Assembly (NCBI RefSeq): GCF_008011855.1 | Contig: NZ_VOUX01000033.1 | Span: forward strand, 1,736,001 to 1,800,000 | Source of the DNA: Serratia bockelmannii | GTDB taxonomy: Bacteria > Pseudomonadota > Gammaproteobacteria > Enterobacterales > Enterobacteriaceae | Reading direction: 5' to 3' | Length of the DNA stretch: 64,000 nt | Shown: positions 10,458-19,823 of the stretch, piece after piece | Numbering within the stretch: position 1 is the stretch's first letter | How the letters are laid out: each line of letters begins with the position of its first letter | The notes under the pieces: model-generated | What the model saw: only the letters and a program-made list of their open reading frames with translations | The model's database searches: none | Told to the model about the DNA's origin: nothing | Made by a program: the position numbers and the translations under genes

Positions 10458-10464
10458 TGGGCGT

Positions 10465-11220
10465 TTACTGCTGCGCGTAGTGCGTGGCCAGACGGTGCCC
10501 CTGCAGCCATTTATCCAGTTCGCGGAACTGCGCCTTCAGCTCGTCATTCTGCAAATGCGCCGGCGTTTGCGAGAAGTAAAACTGGAACACGACGCCCTGC
10601 TGGTTGCGTGCCCGGGCATCGGCCCCGGCCTGCAACAGCAGCAGCGCCAGGTGCGGCGCGTTAATCTTCGCCGCCAGATGCAGCGGAGTATCCCCCAGCC
10701 GATCGCTCAAGGTGGTGTCCGCTCCGGCCGCCAGCAACAGCCGCAGTTGCTCTTCGCGCCCGGCCAGCACCGCCGCCGCAAGCGGCGTGGCGCCGGTAAC
10801 GGCATTACGCACGTTCACCTGTGCCCCTTCGGCCAGCAACAGCCGCAGGTACTGCGCATCTTGCAACATCGCCGCGGTGTGCAGCGCGCTGTTGCCGTCC
10901 AGCCCCGCTGCCGCCGGGTCTGCCCCGAGCGCCAGCAACGCCTGCACGCTGGCCGGCTGCTGCGAAAGCACCGCCCACTGCAACAGCGTGACCTGCCGAT
11001 CGCCCCGTTCGCGCAAGCGATCCTGCGTGGCCTGTGCACGGATACCCTGCGTATCGCCACGCGCCACCGCCTGAGCCAGCGCCAGATTGCTGCGACCGTC
11101 AAACGGCGAAATCTCCTGCCCCATCTGTTGCTCCTTAGCCATCATCAGTAAACCGGTCACCGCGACCAGCGCCAGTAAGGCTATCGCCAGCGCCCGCCGC
11201 AAGCGACGCCCTTCAGGCAT
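10465..11220 (-). CDS. phlB: Membrane-anchored ankyrin-repeat protein, PhlB-like
   Basis: A 251-residue protein with one N-terminal membrane anchor (about residues 9-25, ALAIALLALVAVTGLLM). At least four ankyrin repeats follow, for example LDGNSALHTAAMLQDAQYL, GATPLAAAVLAGREEQL and LGDTPLHLAAKINAPHLA. Its ATG overlaps the stop of the upstream phospholipase gene by eight bases, so the two are translationally coupled. From memory, Serratia phlA is followed by phlB, whose product restrains phospholipase toxicity in the producing cell. That role fits the context, but the symbol rests on position and gene pairing, not on alignment. Confidence 0.72.
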   Translation of the reverse strand: MPEGRRLRRALAIALLALVAVTGLLMMAKEQQMGQEISPFDGRSNLALAQAVARGDTQGIRAQATQDRLRERGDRQVTLLQWAVLSQQPASVQALLALGADPAAAGLDGNSALHTAAMLQDAQYLRLLLAEGAQVNVRNAVTGATPLAAAVLAGREEQLRLLLAAGADTTLSDRLGDTPLHLAAKINAPHLALLLLQAGADARARNQQGVVFQFYFSQTPAHLQNDELKAQFRELDKWLQGHRLATHYAQQ

Positions 11221-12175
11221 TGGCCTTCGCCTCCCACGGCTTTTGTTCCGCCATCGAGCTTATCACCTTGTCGATGCCGTGCGCCGTCAGGCTGCGATCC
11301 AGATGCTTGCTCGGCCGCCAGTCATCGATGCCGGTCAGGGTATCGTTGTTGGCCAAGGTGATGTTATGGCCGATGGCGTCCGGGATCAGCGAAGTCGACT
11401 CCTGGGTGCTGGTCAGCATGTCATATTGTTCGCTGTAGCGGCGAATGCCGCCGGCTTCGGCATCTTTCTTCGCCGCCGCCGGATCGATACCCAGGCGATT
11501 CAGGGTGTAATCCGAAACCCCAGCCGCGTTGAAGGTGACCGCGACGGTACCGGTCGCCAGCGCAGCCGTGGCCGCCAGGCCACCGCCAAGCGAATGACCG
11601 GCGATCACCAGCGCATCGCCAAAGGCCGCCTTGGCGCTTTTGGCAGCGGCAACCGCCTGATTGTACTGCACATCGTCATAGCCCGTCGCCTGCCGCACGT
11701 TGCTCAGCCAGTCGCGCCAGTCGTTGGTGCCGGCGAACGCCAACACATACTGCTTGTCGTTGCTGTAAACCCCGGCCTGGAAACCGCTGCCCGCGTCGTG
11801 CAGGCTGGCGGGATCGATGCCAAAACCGAGCAGTGCGCTGTCGCTCAGGCGATTGAACCCGGCAGCGCCCTGGCCGTTCAGTGAATAAACGTCCTTGGCC
11901 AACAGCGCTAACGTATAATCACCTTCCTGCGATTGTTGCCCCCGTGTCACGCCCGGCGCTGCCGCCGCCGTCGGGGCCGCCGCGGAGATATCGCCGACCA
12001 GCGTATTCAACAGGTTCTGCGCATTGAGCGTGTTCTGCGAAGGGGTGGCCACCGGCGCTGGATTTGCCGGCGCTGCCGCAGGCTGCGCCGCCGTCGCCGT
12101 CTCGGCAGCGGCGCGAGGTGTAGGGATCGCGGCCACCGGGGATACTGCAGAGGTAAAACTTAAAGGCATACTCAT
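11213..12175 (-). CDS. phlA: Class 3 lipase-fold phospholipase A, PhlA-like
   Basis: A 320-residue alpha/beta-hydrolase. The nucleophile elbow VIAGHSLGGGLAA is clear, as is the lipase-type strand YVLAFAGTNDWRDWLSNV. The N-terminal 70 residues are low-complexity Ala/Pro-rich with no Sec signal, as expected for the PhlA/YplA phospholipases that leave through the flagellar export apparatus. AAGGAG lies five bases before the ATG. A flagellar-type promoter candidate lies upstream. The function is inferred from family and genus context. Confidence 0.78.
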   Translation of the reverse strand: MSMPLSFTSAVSPVAAIPTPRAAAETATAAQPAAAPANPAPVATPSQNTLNAQNLLNTLVGDISAAAPTAAAAPGVTRGQQSQEGDYTLALLAKDVYSLNGQGAAGFNRLSDSALLGFGIDPASLHDAGSGFQAGVYSNDKQYVLAFAGTNDWRDWLSNVRQATGYDDVQYNQAVAAAKSAKAAFGDALVIAGHSLGGGLAATAALATGTVAVTFNAAGVSDYTLNRLGIDPAAAKKDAEAGGIRRYSEQYDMLTSTQESTSLIPDAIGHNITLANNDTLTGIDDWRPSKHLDRSLTAHGIDKVISSMAEQKPWEAKANA

Positions 12176-12205
12176 GCCGACTCCTTGTCGATAGACTTTT
12201 TATTG

Positions 12206-12223
12206 AGCACCTGAATAGGTGCT
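12206..12223 (-). other. Leader hairpin upstream of phlA
   Basis: AGCACCT (12206-12212) pairs with AGGTGCT (12217-12223) around a four-base loop, inside the predicted phlA 5' untranslated region. It may affect mRNA stability. No other role can be read. Confidence 0.4.
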
Positions 12224-12230
12224 GATTTAG

Positions 12231-12257
12231 CTATCGGCAGGTCGGATGAGTTCTGTA
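12231..12257 (-). promoter_or_regulatory. Candidate sigma-28 (FliA) promoter of phlA
   Basis: On the minus strand GCCGATAG (12231-12238) matches the FliA -10 element GCCGATAA at seven of eight positions. It lies 15 bases from TACA (12254-12257), a partial match to the -35 TAAA. Related phospholipase genes in Serratia and Yersinia are known to belong to the flagellar regulon. Confidence 0.45.
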
Positions 12258-12317
12258 TTAGAAATGCTTATCTTTGTACAGAATGTGATCCGCGTTCGGT
12301 TTTCGGCCACCAAACGC

Positions 12318-12345
12318 AGAAAAGGGAGCCGAAGCTCCCTGATTG
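12318..12345 (-). terminator. Terminator after grcA
   Basis: On the minus strand GGGAGC and GCTCCC (12324-12339) form a stem with a four-base loop followed by a CTTTTC stretch, just downstream of the grcA stop. Confidence 0.75.
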
Positions 12346-12358
12346 ACTGCGCCGCAAA

Positions 12359-12742
12359 TTACAGGCTTTCGGTAAAGGTGCGGGCGATAACGTCGCGCTG
12401 CTGTTCCGGCGTCAGAGAGTTGAAGCGTACCGCATAACCGGACACGCGGATGGTCAGCTGCGGGTATTTTTCCGGGTGTTTGACCGCGTCTTCCAGGGTT
12501 TCGCGACGCAGCACGTTGACGTTCAGGTGCTGACCGCCTTCCACGCGCACGGTCGGCTGCATTTCCAGCGGCACTTCACGGTATTCGATCTGGCCCAGGT
12601 CGCTCACTGCGACAACCTGATCTTCCGCGTAGTTGGCCTTGGCGCACACGCAGCGAGCTTCCGCTTTTTCATCATCCAGCAGCCAGAAAGAATTCACCAG
12701 CGCCTGGTCGTTCGCTTTGGTAATTTGAATACCGGTAATCAT
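12359..12742 (-). CDS. grcA: Autonomous glycyl radical cofactor GrcA (YfiD)
   Basis: Small 127-residue protein that replaces the damaged C-terminus of pyruvate formate-lyase after oxygen exposure. The glycyl-radical loop [17 protein letters not shown] is at the C-terminus and carries the radical glycine. ATG 12742 gives the same length as the E. coli protein; the six-codon upstream extension is unlikely. It is preceded by two FNR sites with the geometry of the E. coli yfiD promoter. Confidence 0.96.
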   Translation of the reverse strand: MITGIQITKANDQALVNSFWLLDDEKAEARCVCAKANYAEDQVVAVSDLGQIEYREVPLEMQPTVRVEGGQHLNVNVLRRETLEDAVKHPEKYPQLTIRVSGYAVRFNSLTPEQQRDVIARTFTESL

Positions 12743-12838
12743 TATGTTGCCTCCGTACAAGGGCGTAAAAATTCACGTCGTGAGAAAACCCAATTCTGGT
12801 TTCGGCCATTTGGTAAAACCATTGTTGTCTTGTTGTTC

Positions 12839-12844
12839 TGTATA
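12839..12844 (-). promoter_or_regulatory. Predicted -10 element of grcA
   Basis: TATACA on the minus strand. It predicts transcription from about 12832, which places the nearest FNR site at about -41, the class II activator position. Confidence 0.65.
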
Positions 12845-12866
12845 CCAGCCTGACCGGGCCAGTTCC

Positions 12867-12880
12867 TTGATTAAAGTCAA
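12867..12880 (-). promoter_or_regulatory. FNR site 1 upstream of grcA
   Basis: TTGATTAAAGTCAA matches the FNR consensus TTGAT-N4-ATCAA at nine of ten defined bases. It is centred at about -41 relative to the predicted start, overlapping the -35 region. Confidence 0.75.
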
Positions 12881-12919
12881 TTTTTACCGGGTAGGCACAG
12901 GGCATGAAGGGGCAAATTT

Positions 12920-12933
12920 ATGTTTTATATCAA
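12920..12933 (-). promoter_or_regulatory. FNR site 2 upstream of grcA
   Basis: ATGTTTTATATCAA matches the FNR consensus at eight of ten defined bases. Its centre is 53 bp upstream of site 1, the same spacing known for the -40.5 and -93.5 sites of E. coli yfiD. Confidence 0.6.
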
Positions 12934-13088
12934 TTTTCCCACCGCGGCAAAAACCAATTATTTTTGTAAATTTTCAAAAATAATTGCATAAGACACGGCG
13001 GCGAGAAATGAAAAGCGGGTTTCACTGCGCGTGCCGAAACGGTAAGCTATAGCCCATGAATTGCTAAAGAAAACAAAGGAGAGCGTTT

Positions 13089-13772
13089 ATGGCCACCTCC
13101 CTCACCTGGCATGACGTGATCGGCAAAGAGAAAGAGCAGCCCTATTTTGTTGAAACGCTCGCCTTTGTTGCCGCTGAGCGTCAAGCCGGTAAGACCATTT
13201 ATCCACCGCAGAAGGACGTGTTCAACGCTTTCCGCTTTACCGAGCTGGCGGACGTCAAGGTCGTCATCCTCGGCCAGGATCCCTACCACGGCCCCAATCA
13301 GGCACACGGCCTCTCTTTCTCGGTGCGCCCCGGCGTGCCGGCGCCGCCGTCGCTGGTGAACATGTATAAAGAGCTGGCGACCGACATTCCCGGCTTCGAA
13401 CGCCCGGATCACGGCTACCTGCAAAGCTGGGCTGAACAGGGGGTGCTGCTGCTCAACACCGTGCTGACGGTGGAAGGCGGCCGCGCGCACTCGCACGCCA
13501 ACCTGGGCTGGGAAACCTTTACCGATAAGGTGATCGCCGCCCTGAATGAGAACCGCGAAGGCGTGGTGTTCCTGCTGTGGGGCTCGCACGCGCAGAAGAA
13601 AGGCAACTTTATCGACCGCAACCGCCACCATGTGCTGAAGGCGCCGCACCCGTCACCGCTCTCCGCGCACCGCGGTTTCCTCGGCTGCCGCCACTTCTCG
13701 CAGGCCAATCAGCTGCTGGAGCAGCAAGGGCTCACGCCGATCGACTGGATGCCGCGCCTGCCGCAGGCATAG
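13089..13772 (+). CDS. ung: Uracil-DNA glycosylase
   Basis: Family 1 base-excision repair enzyme that removes uracil from DNA; 227 residues. The water-activating motif [18 protein letters not shown] and the C-terminal [11 protein letters not shown] loop are both intact. A good Shine-Dalgarno sequence (AAAGGAGAG) precedes the ATG. It converges on grpE with a shared terminator. Confidence 0.98.
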   Translation: MATSLTWHDVIGKEKEQPYFVETLAFVAAERQAGKTIYPPQKDVFNAFRFTELADVKVVILGQDPYHGPNQAHGLSFSVRPGVPAPPSLVNMYKELATDIPGFERPDHGYLQSWAEQGVLLLNTVLTVEGGRAHSHANLGWETFTDKVIAALNENREGVVFLLWGSHAQKKGNFIDRNRHHVLKAPHPSPLSAHRGFLGCRHFSQANQLLEQQGLTPIDWMPRLPQA

Positions 13773-13784
13773 TCCAGAGACAAA

Positions 13785-13810
13785 AAAGGCACCCTCGGGT
13801 GCCTTTCTTT
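13785..13810. terminator. Bidirectional terminator between ung and grpE
   Basis: AAAGGCACCC (13785-13794) pairs with GGGTGCCTTT (13797-13806) with flanking A and T runs, between convergent genes. Confidence 0.88.
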
Positions 13811-13828
13811 ATGCCGTTGCCGGGGCGA

Positions 13829-14413
13829 TTACGCCTTGGCTTTGGAGACCGCGACCATCGCCGGACGCAGCAGGCGGCCGTTCAGCGTATAACCTTTCTG
13901 CATCACCATCATCACGTGGTTCGGCTGGTGATCGGCGGATTCCATCATGCTCATCGCCTGATGCACTTCCGGGTTGAACGGCACGTTGACGTCGCCGACG
14001 ATTTCGATGCCATACTTGCGCACCACGTCCAGCAGCGATTTCAGCGTCAGCTCGATGCCTTCGATCATCGCGGCCAGTTCCGGGTTGTTTTTATCCGCCA
14101 GATCCAGCGCGCGCTCCAGGTTGTCGATCACCGGCAGCAGATCGCCGGAGAATTTCTCCAGGGCGAATTTGTGCGCTTTCTCGACGTCCAGTTCGGCGCG
14201 GCGGCGGATGTTTTCCGCTTCCGCTTTGGCGCGCAGCAGGCTGTCGCGCTCGTGCTGCTGCGCTTCCGCCAGTTGGGCTTCCAGTTCGGCGATACGCGCA
14301 TCGCGCAGATCGACGCCTTCCGCCGCTTCCGGCAGCGTATCATCGTGATGAGCGTGTTGTTCCATTTCTTCCGAGACTTGCTCGTTTGGCGTCTTCTGTT
14401 CTTTACTACTCAT
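13829..14413 (-). CDS. grpE: Nucleotide exchange factor GrpE
   Basis: DnaK co-chaperone of 194 residues that speeds ADP release. It has an acidic N-terminus, a long coiled-coil helix (residues about 35-85, [20 protein letters not shown] and onward) and a C-terminal beta domain with [17 protein letters not shown], the family signature. A heat-shock promoter is visible upstream. Confidence 0.98.
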   Translation of the reverse strand: MSSKEQKTPNEQVSEEMEQHAHHDDTLPEAAEGVDLRDARIAELEAQLAEAQQHERDSLLRAKAEAENIRRRAELDVEKAHKFALEKFSGDLLPVIDNLERALDLADKNNPELAAMIEGIELTLKSLLDVVRKYGIEIVGDVNVPFNPEVHQAMSMMESADHQPNHVMMVMQKGYTLNGRLLRPAMVAVSKAKA

Positions 14414-14454
14414 GAATATCTCCGCGTTTTAGCATTAATCTCGCAACTTGGCTT

Positions 14455-14483
14455 ATTATGGGGATCAAAACCGGGGTTTCAAG
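14455..14483 (-). promoter_or_regulatory. Sigma-32 heat-shock promoter of grpE
   Basis: On the minus strand CTTGAAA (14477-14483) and CCCCATAAT (14455-14463) are separated by 13 bases. Both elements and the spacing fit the RpoH consensus, and grpE is a known RpoH-controlled gene. Confidence 0.85.
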
Positions 14484-14538
14484 TCAACCGGTCACAATGT
14501 GGGGCATAAACGGGTCCCGGTGAGGAAAATCACAACAA

Positions 14539-15417
<879 letters not shown>

Positions 15418-15435
15418 AATCTGTGCCAGCCACTT

Positions 15436-15455
15436 TACTGTATATAAAACCAGTT
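15436..15455 (+). promoter_or_regulatory. LexA box 1 of recN
   Basis: CTG (15438-15440), ten AT-rich bases, then CAG (15451-15453), within a TACTGTATAT context. This fits the SOS box CTG-N10-CAG. Confidence 0.85.
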
Positions 15456-15457
15456 TA

Positions 15458-15477
15458 TACTGTATGAAACTACAGCT
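15458..15477 (+). promoter_or_regulatory. LexA box 2 of recN
   Basis: A second CTG-N10-CAG site (CTG 15460-15462, CAG 15473-15475), 22 bp after box 1. Multiple SOS boxes are typical of recN. A weaker third site (ATG-N10-CAG, 15478-15493) overlaps the ribosome-binding region. Confidence 0.85.
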
Positions 15478-15503
15478 ATGTGTTTATACACAGGAAGGTT
15501 CCC

Positions 15504-17165
15504 ATGCTGGCGCAATTAACCATCAGCAACTTTGCTATCGTTCGTGAGTTGGAAATCGATTTTCAACCGGGCATGACGGCGATCACCGGTGAAACCGGCG
15601 CCGGCAAATCCATCGCTATCGATGCGCTGGGGCTGTGCCTCGGCAACCGCGCCGACGGCAACGTGGTGCGCCTGGGAGCCGCCCGCGCCGACATCTGCGC
15701 CCGCTTCTCGCTGGCGGACACTCCGTCCGCGCGCGAATGGCTGGAGCAGAACCAGCTGGATGACAGCAACGAATGCCTGCTGCGGCGAGTGATCAACGCC
15801 GACGGCCGTTCGCGCGGCTTTATCAACGGCACCGCCGTGCCGCTGTCGCAGCTGCGCGAGCTGGGGCAACGCCTGATTCAAATCCACGGTCAACACGCCC
15901 ATCAGCTGCTGCTCAAGCCGGAGCACCAAAAAGCGCTGCTCGACGCCTATGCCGACGAACCCGCCCTGCTGGCGGCGATGAGCCAGGCCTACCAACGCTG
16001 GCACCAGAGCTGCCGCGAGCTGGCGCATCATCAGCAGCAGTCCATCGAGCGCGAAGCGCGCAAGCAGCTGCTGCAATACCAGTTGAAAGAGCTGAACGAA
16101 TTCGCGCCGCAGGCCGGCGAGTTCGAGCAGACTGACGCCGAGTACAAGCGCCTGGCCAACAGCGGCCAGCTGCTGACCCTCAGCCAGCAGACGCTGCATC
16201 TGCTCGCCGACAGCGACGAGAACAACATGCTCAGCCAGCTCTACAGCGCCAAGCACCTGCTGCTTGAACTGGCCGGGCTGGACGACAAGCTCAGCGGCCT
16301 GCTGGACATGCTGGAAGAGGCTTCTATCCAGATCAGCGAAGCCAGCGACGAGCTGCGCCACTACGCCGATCGCATGGATCTCGATCCCAACCGCCTGCAC
16401 GAGCTGGAACAGCGCCTGTCGCGTCAAATCAGCCTGGCGCGCAAACACCAGGTCGCGCCGGAAGAGCTGCCGCAGCTGCATCAGCAGTTGCTGGATGAAC
16501 AGCAGTTGCTGTCGCAGCAGGAAAGCGACCATGAGCACCTGAACGAGGCGGTCATCCTGCATCACCAGCAGGCGCTGGCGCTGGCGGAAGAGCTGCACCA
16601 GAAACGCCTGCACTACGCCGCCGAGCTGACCACGCTCATCACCGACAGCATGCAAGCGCTCTCCATGCCGCACGGCAAATTCAACATCGACGTGCGCTTC
16701 GAACCGCAGCACCTTAGCGCCGAAGGGGCCAGCCGCACCGAGTTCTGCGTCTCCACCAACCCGGGGCAGCCGCTGCAACCGCTGGCGAAGGTCGCCTCCG
16801 GCGGTGAGCTGTCGCGCATCGCGCTGGCCATTCAGGTGATCACCGCCCGCAAGATGGAAACCCCGGCGCTGATCTTCGATGAGGTGGACGTGGGCATCAG
16901 CGGCCCGACCGCCGCCATCGTCGGCCGTCTGCTGCGCCAGCTCGGCGAATCCACCCAGGTGATGTGCGTGACTCACCTGCCGCAGGTGGCCGGATGCGGG
17001 CATCAGCACCTGTTCGTCAGCAAGCAGACCGACGGCACGGTCACCGAAACCCAGATGGCGCCGCTGGATAAACGCGCCCGGCTGCAGGAGCTGGCGCGCC
17101 TGCTCGGTGGCAGCGAAGTCACCCGCAATACGTTGGCGAACGCCAAAGAACTGCTGGCGGCATAA
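15504..17165 (+). CDS. recN: DNA repair protein RecN
   Basis: SMC-like ATPase for double-strand-break repair, 553 residues. Walker A GETGAGKS lies near residue 30, a long central coiled-coil covers about 150-370, the ABC signature is ASGGELSR, and Walker B is [15 protein letters not shown] 15504, preceded by AGGAAGG, is preferred to an upstream frame extension from 15480. It is repressed by LexA through the adjacent boxes. Confidence 0.97.
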   Translation: MLAQLTISNFAIVRELEIDFQPGMTAITGETGAGKSIAIDALGLCLGNRADGNVVRLGAARADICARFSLADTPSAREWLEQNQLDDSNECLLRRVINADGRSRGFINGTAVPLSQLRELGQRLIQIHGQHAHQLLLKPEHQKALLDAYADEPALLAAMSQAYQRWHQSCRELAHHQQQSIEREARKQLLQYQLKELNEFAPQAGEFEQTDAEYKRLANSGQLLTLSQQTLHLLADSDENNMLSQLYSAKHLLLELAGLDDKLSGLLDMLEEASIQISEASDELRHYADRMDLDPNRLHELEQRLSRQISLARKHQVAPEELPQLHQQLLDEQQLLSQQESDHEHLNEAVILHHQQALALAEELHQKRLHYAAELTTLITDSMQALSMPHGKFNIDVRFEPQHLSAEGASRTEFCVSTNPGQPLQPLAKVASGGELSRIALAIQVITARKMETPALIFDEVDVGISGPTAAIVGRLLRQLGESTQVMCVTHLPQVAGCGHQHLFVSKQTDGTVTETQMAPLDKRARLQELARLLGGSEVTRNTLANAKELLAA

Positions 17166-17405
17166 AAAAGCTCAACTTTTTCACTTTCCTGCGGTCTGAC
17201 AGTGACGCTGTTGACCCGAAATATATCTAAAGTGCGGCGCGGCGGTGATCTTAAGCCTCCTCAACGGCCCGAAACAGGTCAAGCGCTTGAGGTGCTAAAG
17301 GAAAGCCAACGCGTCGCAACGTGAAAGATGAAGGGTATAAAGGTTTCCAACTGCCGCAAGGTCTATTATCATCGGCATCCTATGCCCTAAAGGAATGTGA
17401 TTACT

Positions 17406-17744
17406 ATGCGCTGTAAAACGCTGACTGCCGCCGCTGTAGTTCTTGTGATGCTGACTGCAGGCTGTTCTACTTTTGAAAAGGTGGTTTATCGTCCTGACAT
17501 CAACCAGGGGAACTACCTGACGTCGACCGACGTGGCGAAAATTCAGAAAGGGATGACCCAACAACAGGTCGCTTACACATTGGGCACCCCAATGCTGCAA
17601 GACCCGTTCGGAACTCAGACGTGGTTCTATGTGTTCCGCCAGCAGCCTGGCCATGAAGACATCACCCAGCAGACGCTGACGCTGACCTTCGACAGCGCAG
17701 GCGTGTTGACCGATATCCAGAACAAACCGGCGCTGACCAAGTAA
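17406..17744 (+). CDS. bamE: Outer-membrane assembly lipoprotein BamE (SmpA)
   Basis: Lipoprotein of 112 residues in the BAM complex that inserts beta-barrel proteins. The signal peptide ends in the lipobox LTAGC, and the mature part keeps the family segment [11 protein letters not shown] and the conserved [20 protein letters not shown] 17406 gives the usual length; the three-codon extension is unlikely. Confidence 0.97.
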   Translation: MRCKTLTAAAVVLVMLTAGCSTFEKVVYRPDINQGNYLTSTDVAKIQKGMTQQQVAYTLGTPMLQDPFGTQTWFYVFRQQPGHEDITQQTLTLTFDSAGVLTDIQNKPALTK

Positions 17745-17837
17745 TCGGCGCCGCCCGCTCTTCCGGCCCATGAGGGGGCATGGTGTTCCTCATGACAGTC
17801 GCAGGCTGCAACGCGGAAGAGAAAATCAGTTTCAGAT

Positions 17838-17872
17838 AAAAAAATAAGGCGCTATAAGCGCCTTATTTTTTT
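17838..17872. terminator. Bidirectional terminator between bamE and rnfH
   Basis: AAATAAGGCGCT (17842-17853) pairs with AGCGCCTTATTT (17857-17868) across a three-base loop, with A and T runs outside. It lies between convergent genes. Confidence 0.88.
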
Positions 17873-18147
17873 GCCTTTTCTGCCCGTTGCCGGCGCAGCT
17901 CTTTCGGATCGGCAATCAGCGGCCGGTAAATCTCCACCCGGTCGCCATCGTTCAGCCTATCGCCCAGCTTGGCCGGGCGGCTGTAGATGCCGATTTTATT
18001 GCTTTTAAGATCGATATCCTGGCGCAGCTCCAGCAGGCCCGAAGCCTGGATCGCCTGCTCGACGCTGCTGCCTTCGGCCAGCTTCACCTTGCGCAGGTAC
18101 TGCCGCTCCGGCAAGGCGTACACCACCTCAACCTGGATGTCAGACAC
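17863..18147 (-). CDS. rnfH: RnfH family ubiquitin-like protein
   Basis: Small 94-residue beta-grasp protein ([37 protein letters not shown]) whose exact role is not settled. GTG 18147 overlaps the end of ratA by a few bases, which supports this start and coupling with ratA. The C-terminal motif [18 protein letters not shown] is the same as in the E. coli protein. Confidence 0.9.
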   Translation of the reverse strand: MSDIQVEVVYALPERQYLRKVKLAEGSSVEQAIQASGLLELRQDIDLKSNKIGIYSRPAKLGDRLNDGDRVEIYRPLIADPKELRRQRAEKAKK

Positions 18148-18574
18148 TGTAGACCTCTTTCGCCCGCTGGGTGAATGCCTGCACCATGTTGCCCGCCAGC
18201 TCTTTGAATACCTTGCCGAACGCCAACTCAATCAGTTTGTTGGTGAACTCGAAGTCCAGGTGCAGCTCCACCTTGCAGGCCTCTTCGCTCAGCGGCGTGA
18301 ACTGCCAGCCGCCCATCAGCTTGCGGAACGGACCATCGACCAGCTGCATATTGATGCTCTGGTTATCCAGCAGCGTATTGCGCGTGGTGAAAGTCTTGCT
18401 GATACCGGCCTTGGCGACGTCCACCGCGGCGGTCATTTCGTTGGAGGTAGCGTTAAGCACCCGGCTGCCGGTGCAGCCTGGCAGAAAATCGGGGTAAGAA
18501 TGAACATCATTAACCAACTGATACATCTGCTCGGCGCTGAACGGCACTAATGCAGACCGACTGATCTGGGGCAT
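18140..18574 (-). CDS. ratA: START/COQ10-like protein RatA
   Basis: A 144-residue protein of the polyketide-cyclase/COQ10 fold ([18 protein letters not shown]). In E. coli it binds 50S subunits and was described as a toxin that blocks subunit joining. Start 18574 aligns with the E. coli start; the 18-codon upstream extension is rejected. It is coupled to rnfH and divergent from smpB, the standard arrangement. Confidence 0.94.
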   Translation of the reverse strand: MPQISRSALVPFSAEQMYQLVNDVHSYPDFLPGCTGSRVLNATSNEMTAAVDVAKAGISKTFTTRNTLLDNQSINMQLVDGPFRKLMGGWQFTPLSEEACKVELHLDFEFTNKLIELAFGKVFKELAGNMVQAFTQRAKEVYSV

Positions 18575-18735
18575 ATCATTTCCTGTGAGACATAAAACGT
18601 ACAGATAATACCATTTATCTGGCGGCAAACAAAAAATCTGCTAAGGGATGAGGGCACCAAAAATGCGAAAAATTGCGCAGGTGCTGAACGGGAAAGGATT
18701 TCTTTCGCTGAAGCATCCAGTATAATGAACGCACT

Positions 18736-19218
18736 ATGACAAAGAAAAAAGCACACAAACCCGGTTCCGCCACCATTGCTCAAAACAAGCGCGCGCGTTT
18801 CGAATACTTCATTGAAGAAGAGTTCGAGGCGGGCCTGTCGCTGCAAGGGTGGGAAGTCAAATCGCTGCGTGCAGGCAAAGCCAACCTCAGCGACAGCTAC
18901 GTGACGTTCCGTGACGGTGAAGCCTATCTGTTTGGCGCCACCATCACCCCGCTCAACGTGGCTTCGTCGCATGTGGTGTGCGATCCGACGCGTACCCGTA
19001 AACTGCTGCTGAACCGACGCGAGCTGGACACCCTGCTCGGCCGCGTCAACCGCGACGGTTACACCGTGGTGGCCTTGTCCCTGTATTGGAAAAATGCCTG
19101 GAGCAAGATCAAGATCGGCGTAGCCAAAGGCAAGAAAGAGCACGACAAACGCGATGATATCAAAGATCGCGAATGGCAGACGGCGAAAGCCCGTATCATG
19201 AAGCACGCCAATCGTTAA
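18736..19218 (+). CDS. smpB: tmRNA-binding protein SmpB
   Basis: A 160-residue OB-fold protein that delivers tmRNA to stalled ribosomes. It contains [20 protein letters not shown], ending in the basic tail that reads the empty mRNA channel. Its partner RNA ssrA follows 49 bp downstream, the conserved order. Confidence 0.98.
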   Translation: MTKKKAHKPGSATIAQNKRARFEYFIEEEFEAGLSLQGWEVKSLRAGKANLSDSYVTFRDGEAYLFGATITPLNVASSHVVCDPTRTRKLLLNRRELDTLLGRVNRDGYTVVALSLYWKNAWSKIKIGVAKGKKEHDKRDDIKDREWQTAKARIMKHANR

Positions 19219-19267
19219 GCCGCTGGCTTATCGAGGTAAACTTCTGGTATACTGCACAAAGTTACTT

Positions 19268-19631
19268 GGGGCTGATTCTGGATTCGACGGGATTTGCGAA
19301 GCCCTAGGAGCATGCCGAGGGGCGGTTGGCCTCGTAAAAAGCCGCAAAAAAATAGTCGCAAACGACGAAAACTACGCTTTAGCAGCTTAATACCCTGCTT
19401 AGAGCCCTCTCTCCCTAGCCTCCGCTCTTAGGACGGGGATCAAGAGAGGTCAAACCCAAAAGAGATCGCGTGGATGTCCTGCCTGGGGCTGAAGCGTTAA
19501 ACTCAATCAGGCTAGTCTGTCAGTAGCGTGTCCATCCGCAGCTGGCCGGCGAATGTAAAGATTGGACTAAGCATGTAGTGCCGACGGTGTAGTAATTTCG
19601 GACGGGGGTTCAAATCCCCCCAGCTCCACCA
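19268..19631 (+). ncRNA. ssrA: Transfer-messenger RNA (tmRNA)
   Basis: Rescues stalled ribosomes and tags the stalled peptide for proteolysis. The sequence runs from GGGGCTGATTCTGGATTCGA to the tRNA-like end with CCACCA at 19626-19631. The tag reading frame at 19358-19390 encodes ANDENYALAA and a stop. The 3' end (TTCAAATCCCCCCAGCTCCA) serves as attachment site for the foreign DNA that follows. Confidence 0.98.
19358..19390 (+). CDS. tmRNA proteolysis-tag reading frame (ANDENYALAA)
   Basis: Ten-codon resume ORF inside tmRNA, GCA through GCT, then TAA. The tag ends in LAA, recognised by ClpXP. It is translated only in trans. Confidence 0.95.
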   Translation, partial: ANDENYALAA

Positions 19632-19645
19632 AATGATGATCCGGG
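19609..19645 (+). repeat. att site 1 (left end of satellite, ssrA 3' end)
   Basis: The ssrA tail and adjacent CCACCAAATGATGATCCGG recur at 44588-44620 as CCCACCAAATAATGATCCGG, and more distantly at 61379-61399. This marks the left junction of the integrated block. Confidence 0.75.
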
Positions 19646-19674
19646 TATTACCAGATAAGTCCGGAGAAGTACGG

Positions 19675-19713
19675 AAAGCCCGCATCCCACCTAGGTTTGC
19701 GGGCTTTTTTGTG
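19675..19713 (+). terminator. tmRNA terminator (copy 1)
   Basis: AAAGCCCGCA (19675-19684) pairs with TGCGGGCTTT (19698-19707) and is followed by T residues. The same stem and the TTTTTTGTGTCTGT-like flank recur after each of the other two att sites. Confidence 0.85.
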
Positions 19714-19753
19714 TCTGTAGTAGTCCGAGTATATCCAGCTAAATCCGGGATTT

Positions 19754-19806
19754 ATTGGTATACGTTTAGGTATACGTTAAAATGTATGCCATAAACGTAT
19801 ACCAAT
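19754..19806 (+). repeat. Integrase arm-type/operator repeats, left
   Basis: ATTGGTATACGTTTA (19754-19768) is exactly inverted at 19792-19806 (TAAACGTATACCAAT), with an extra AGGTATACGTT between. The same ATTGGTATACGCTTAGGTATACC motif returns at 44512-44536 by the distal att site. This suggests arm-type binding sites for the adjacent integrase, and possibly autoregulation because they overlap its promoter. Confidence 0.6.
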
Positions 19807-19823
19807 TATGGAAGAACCCTTAC

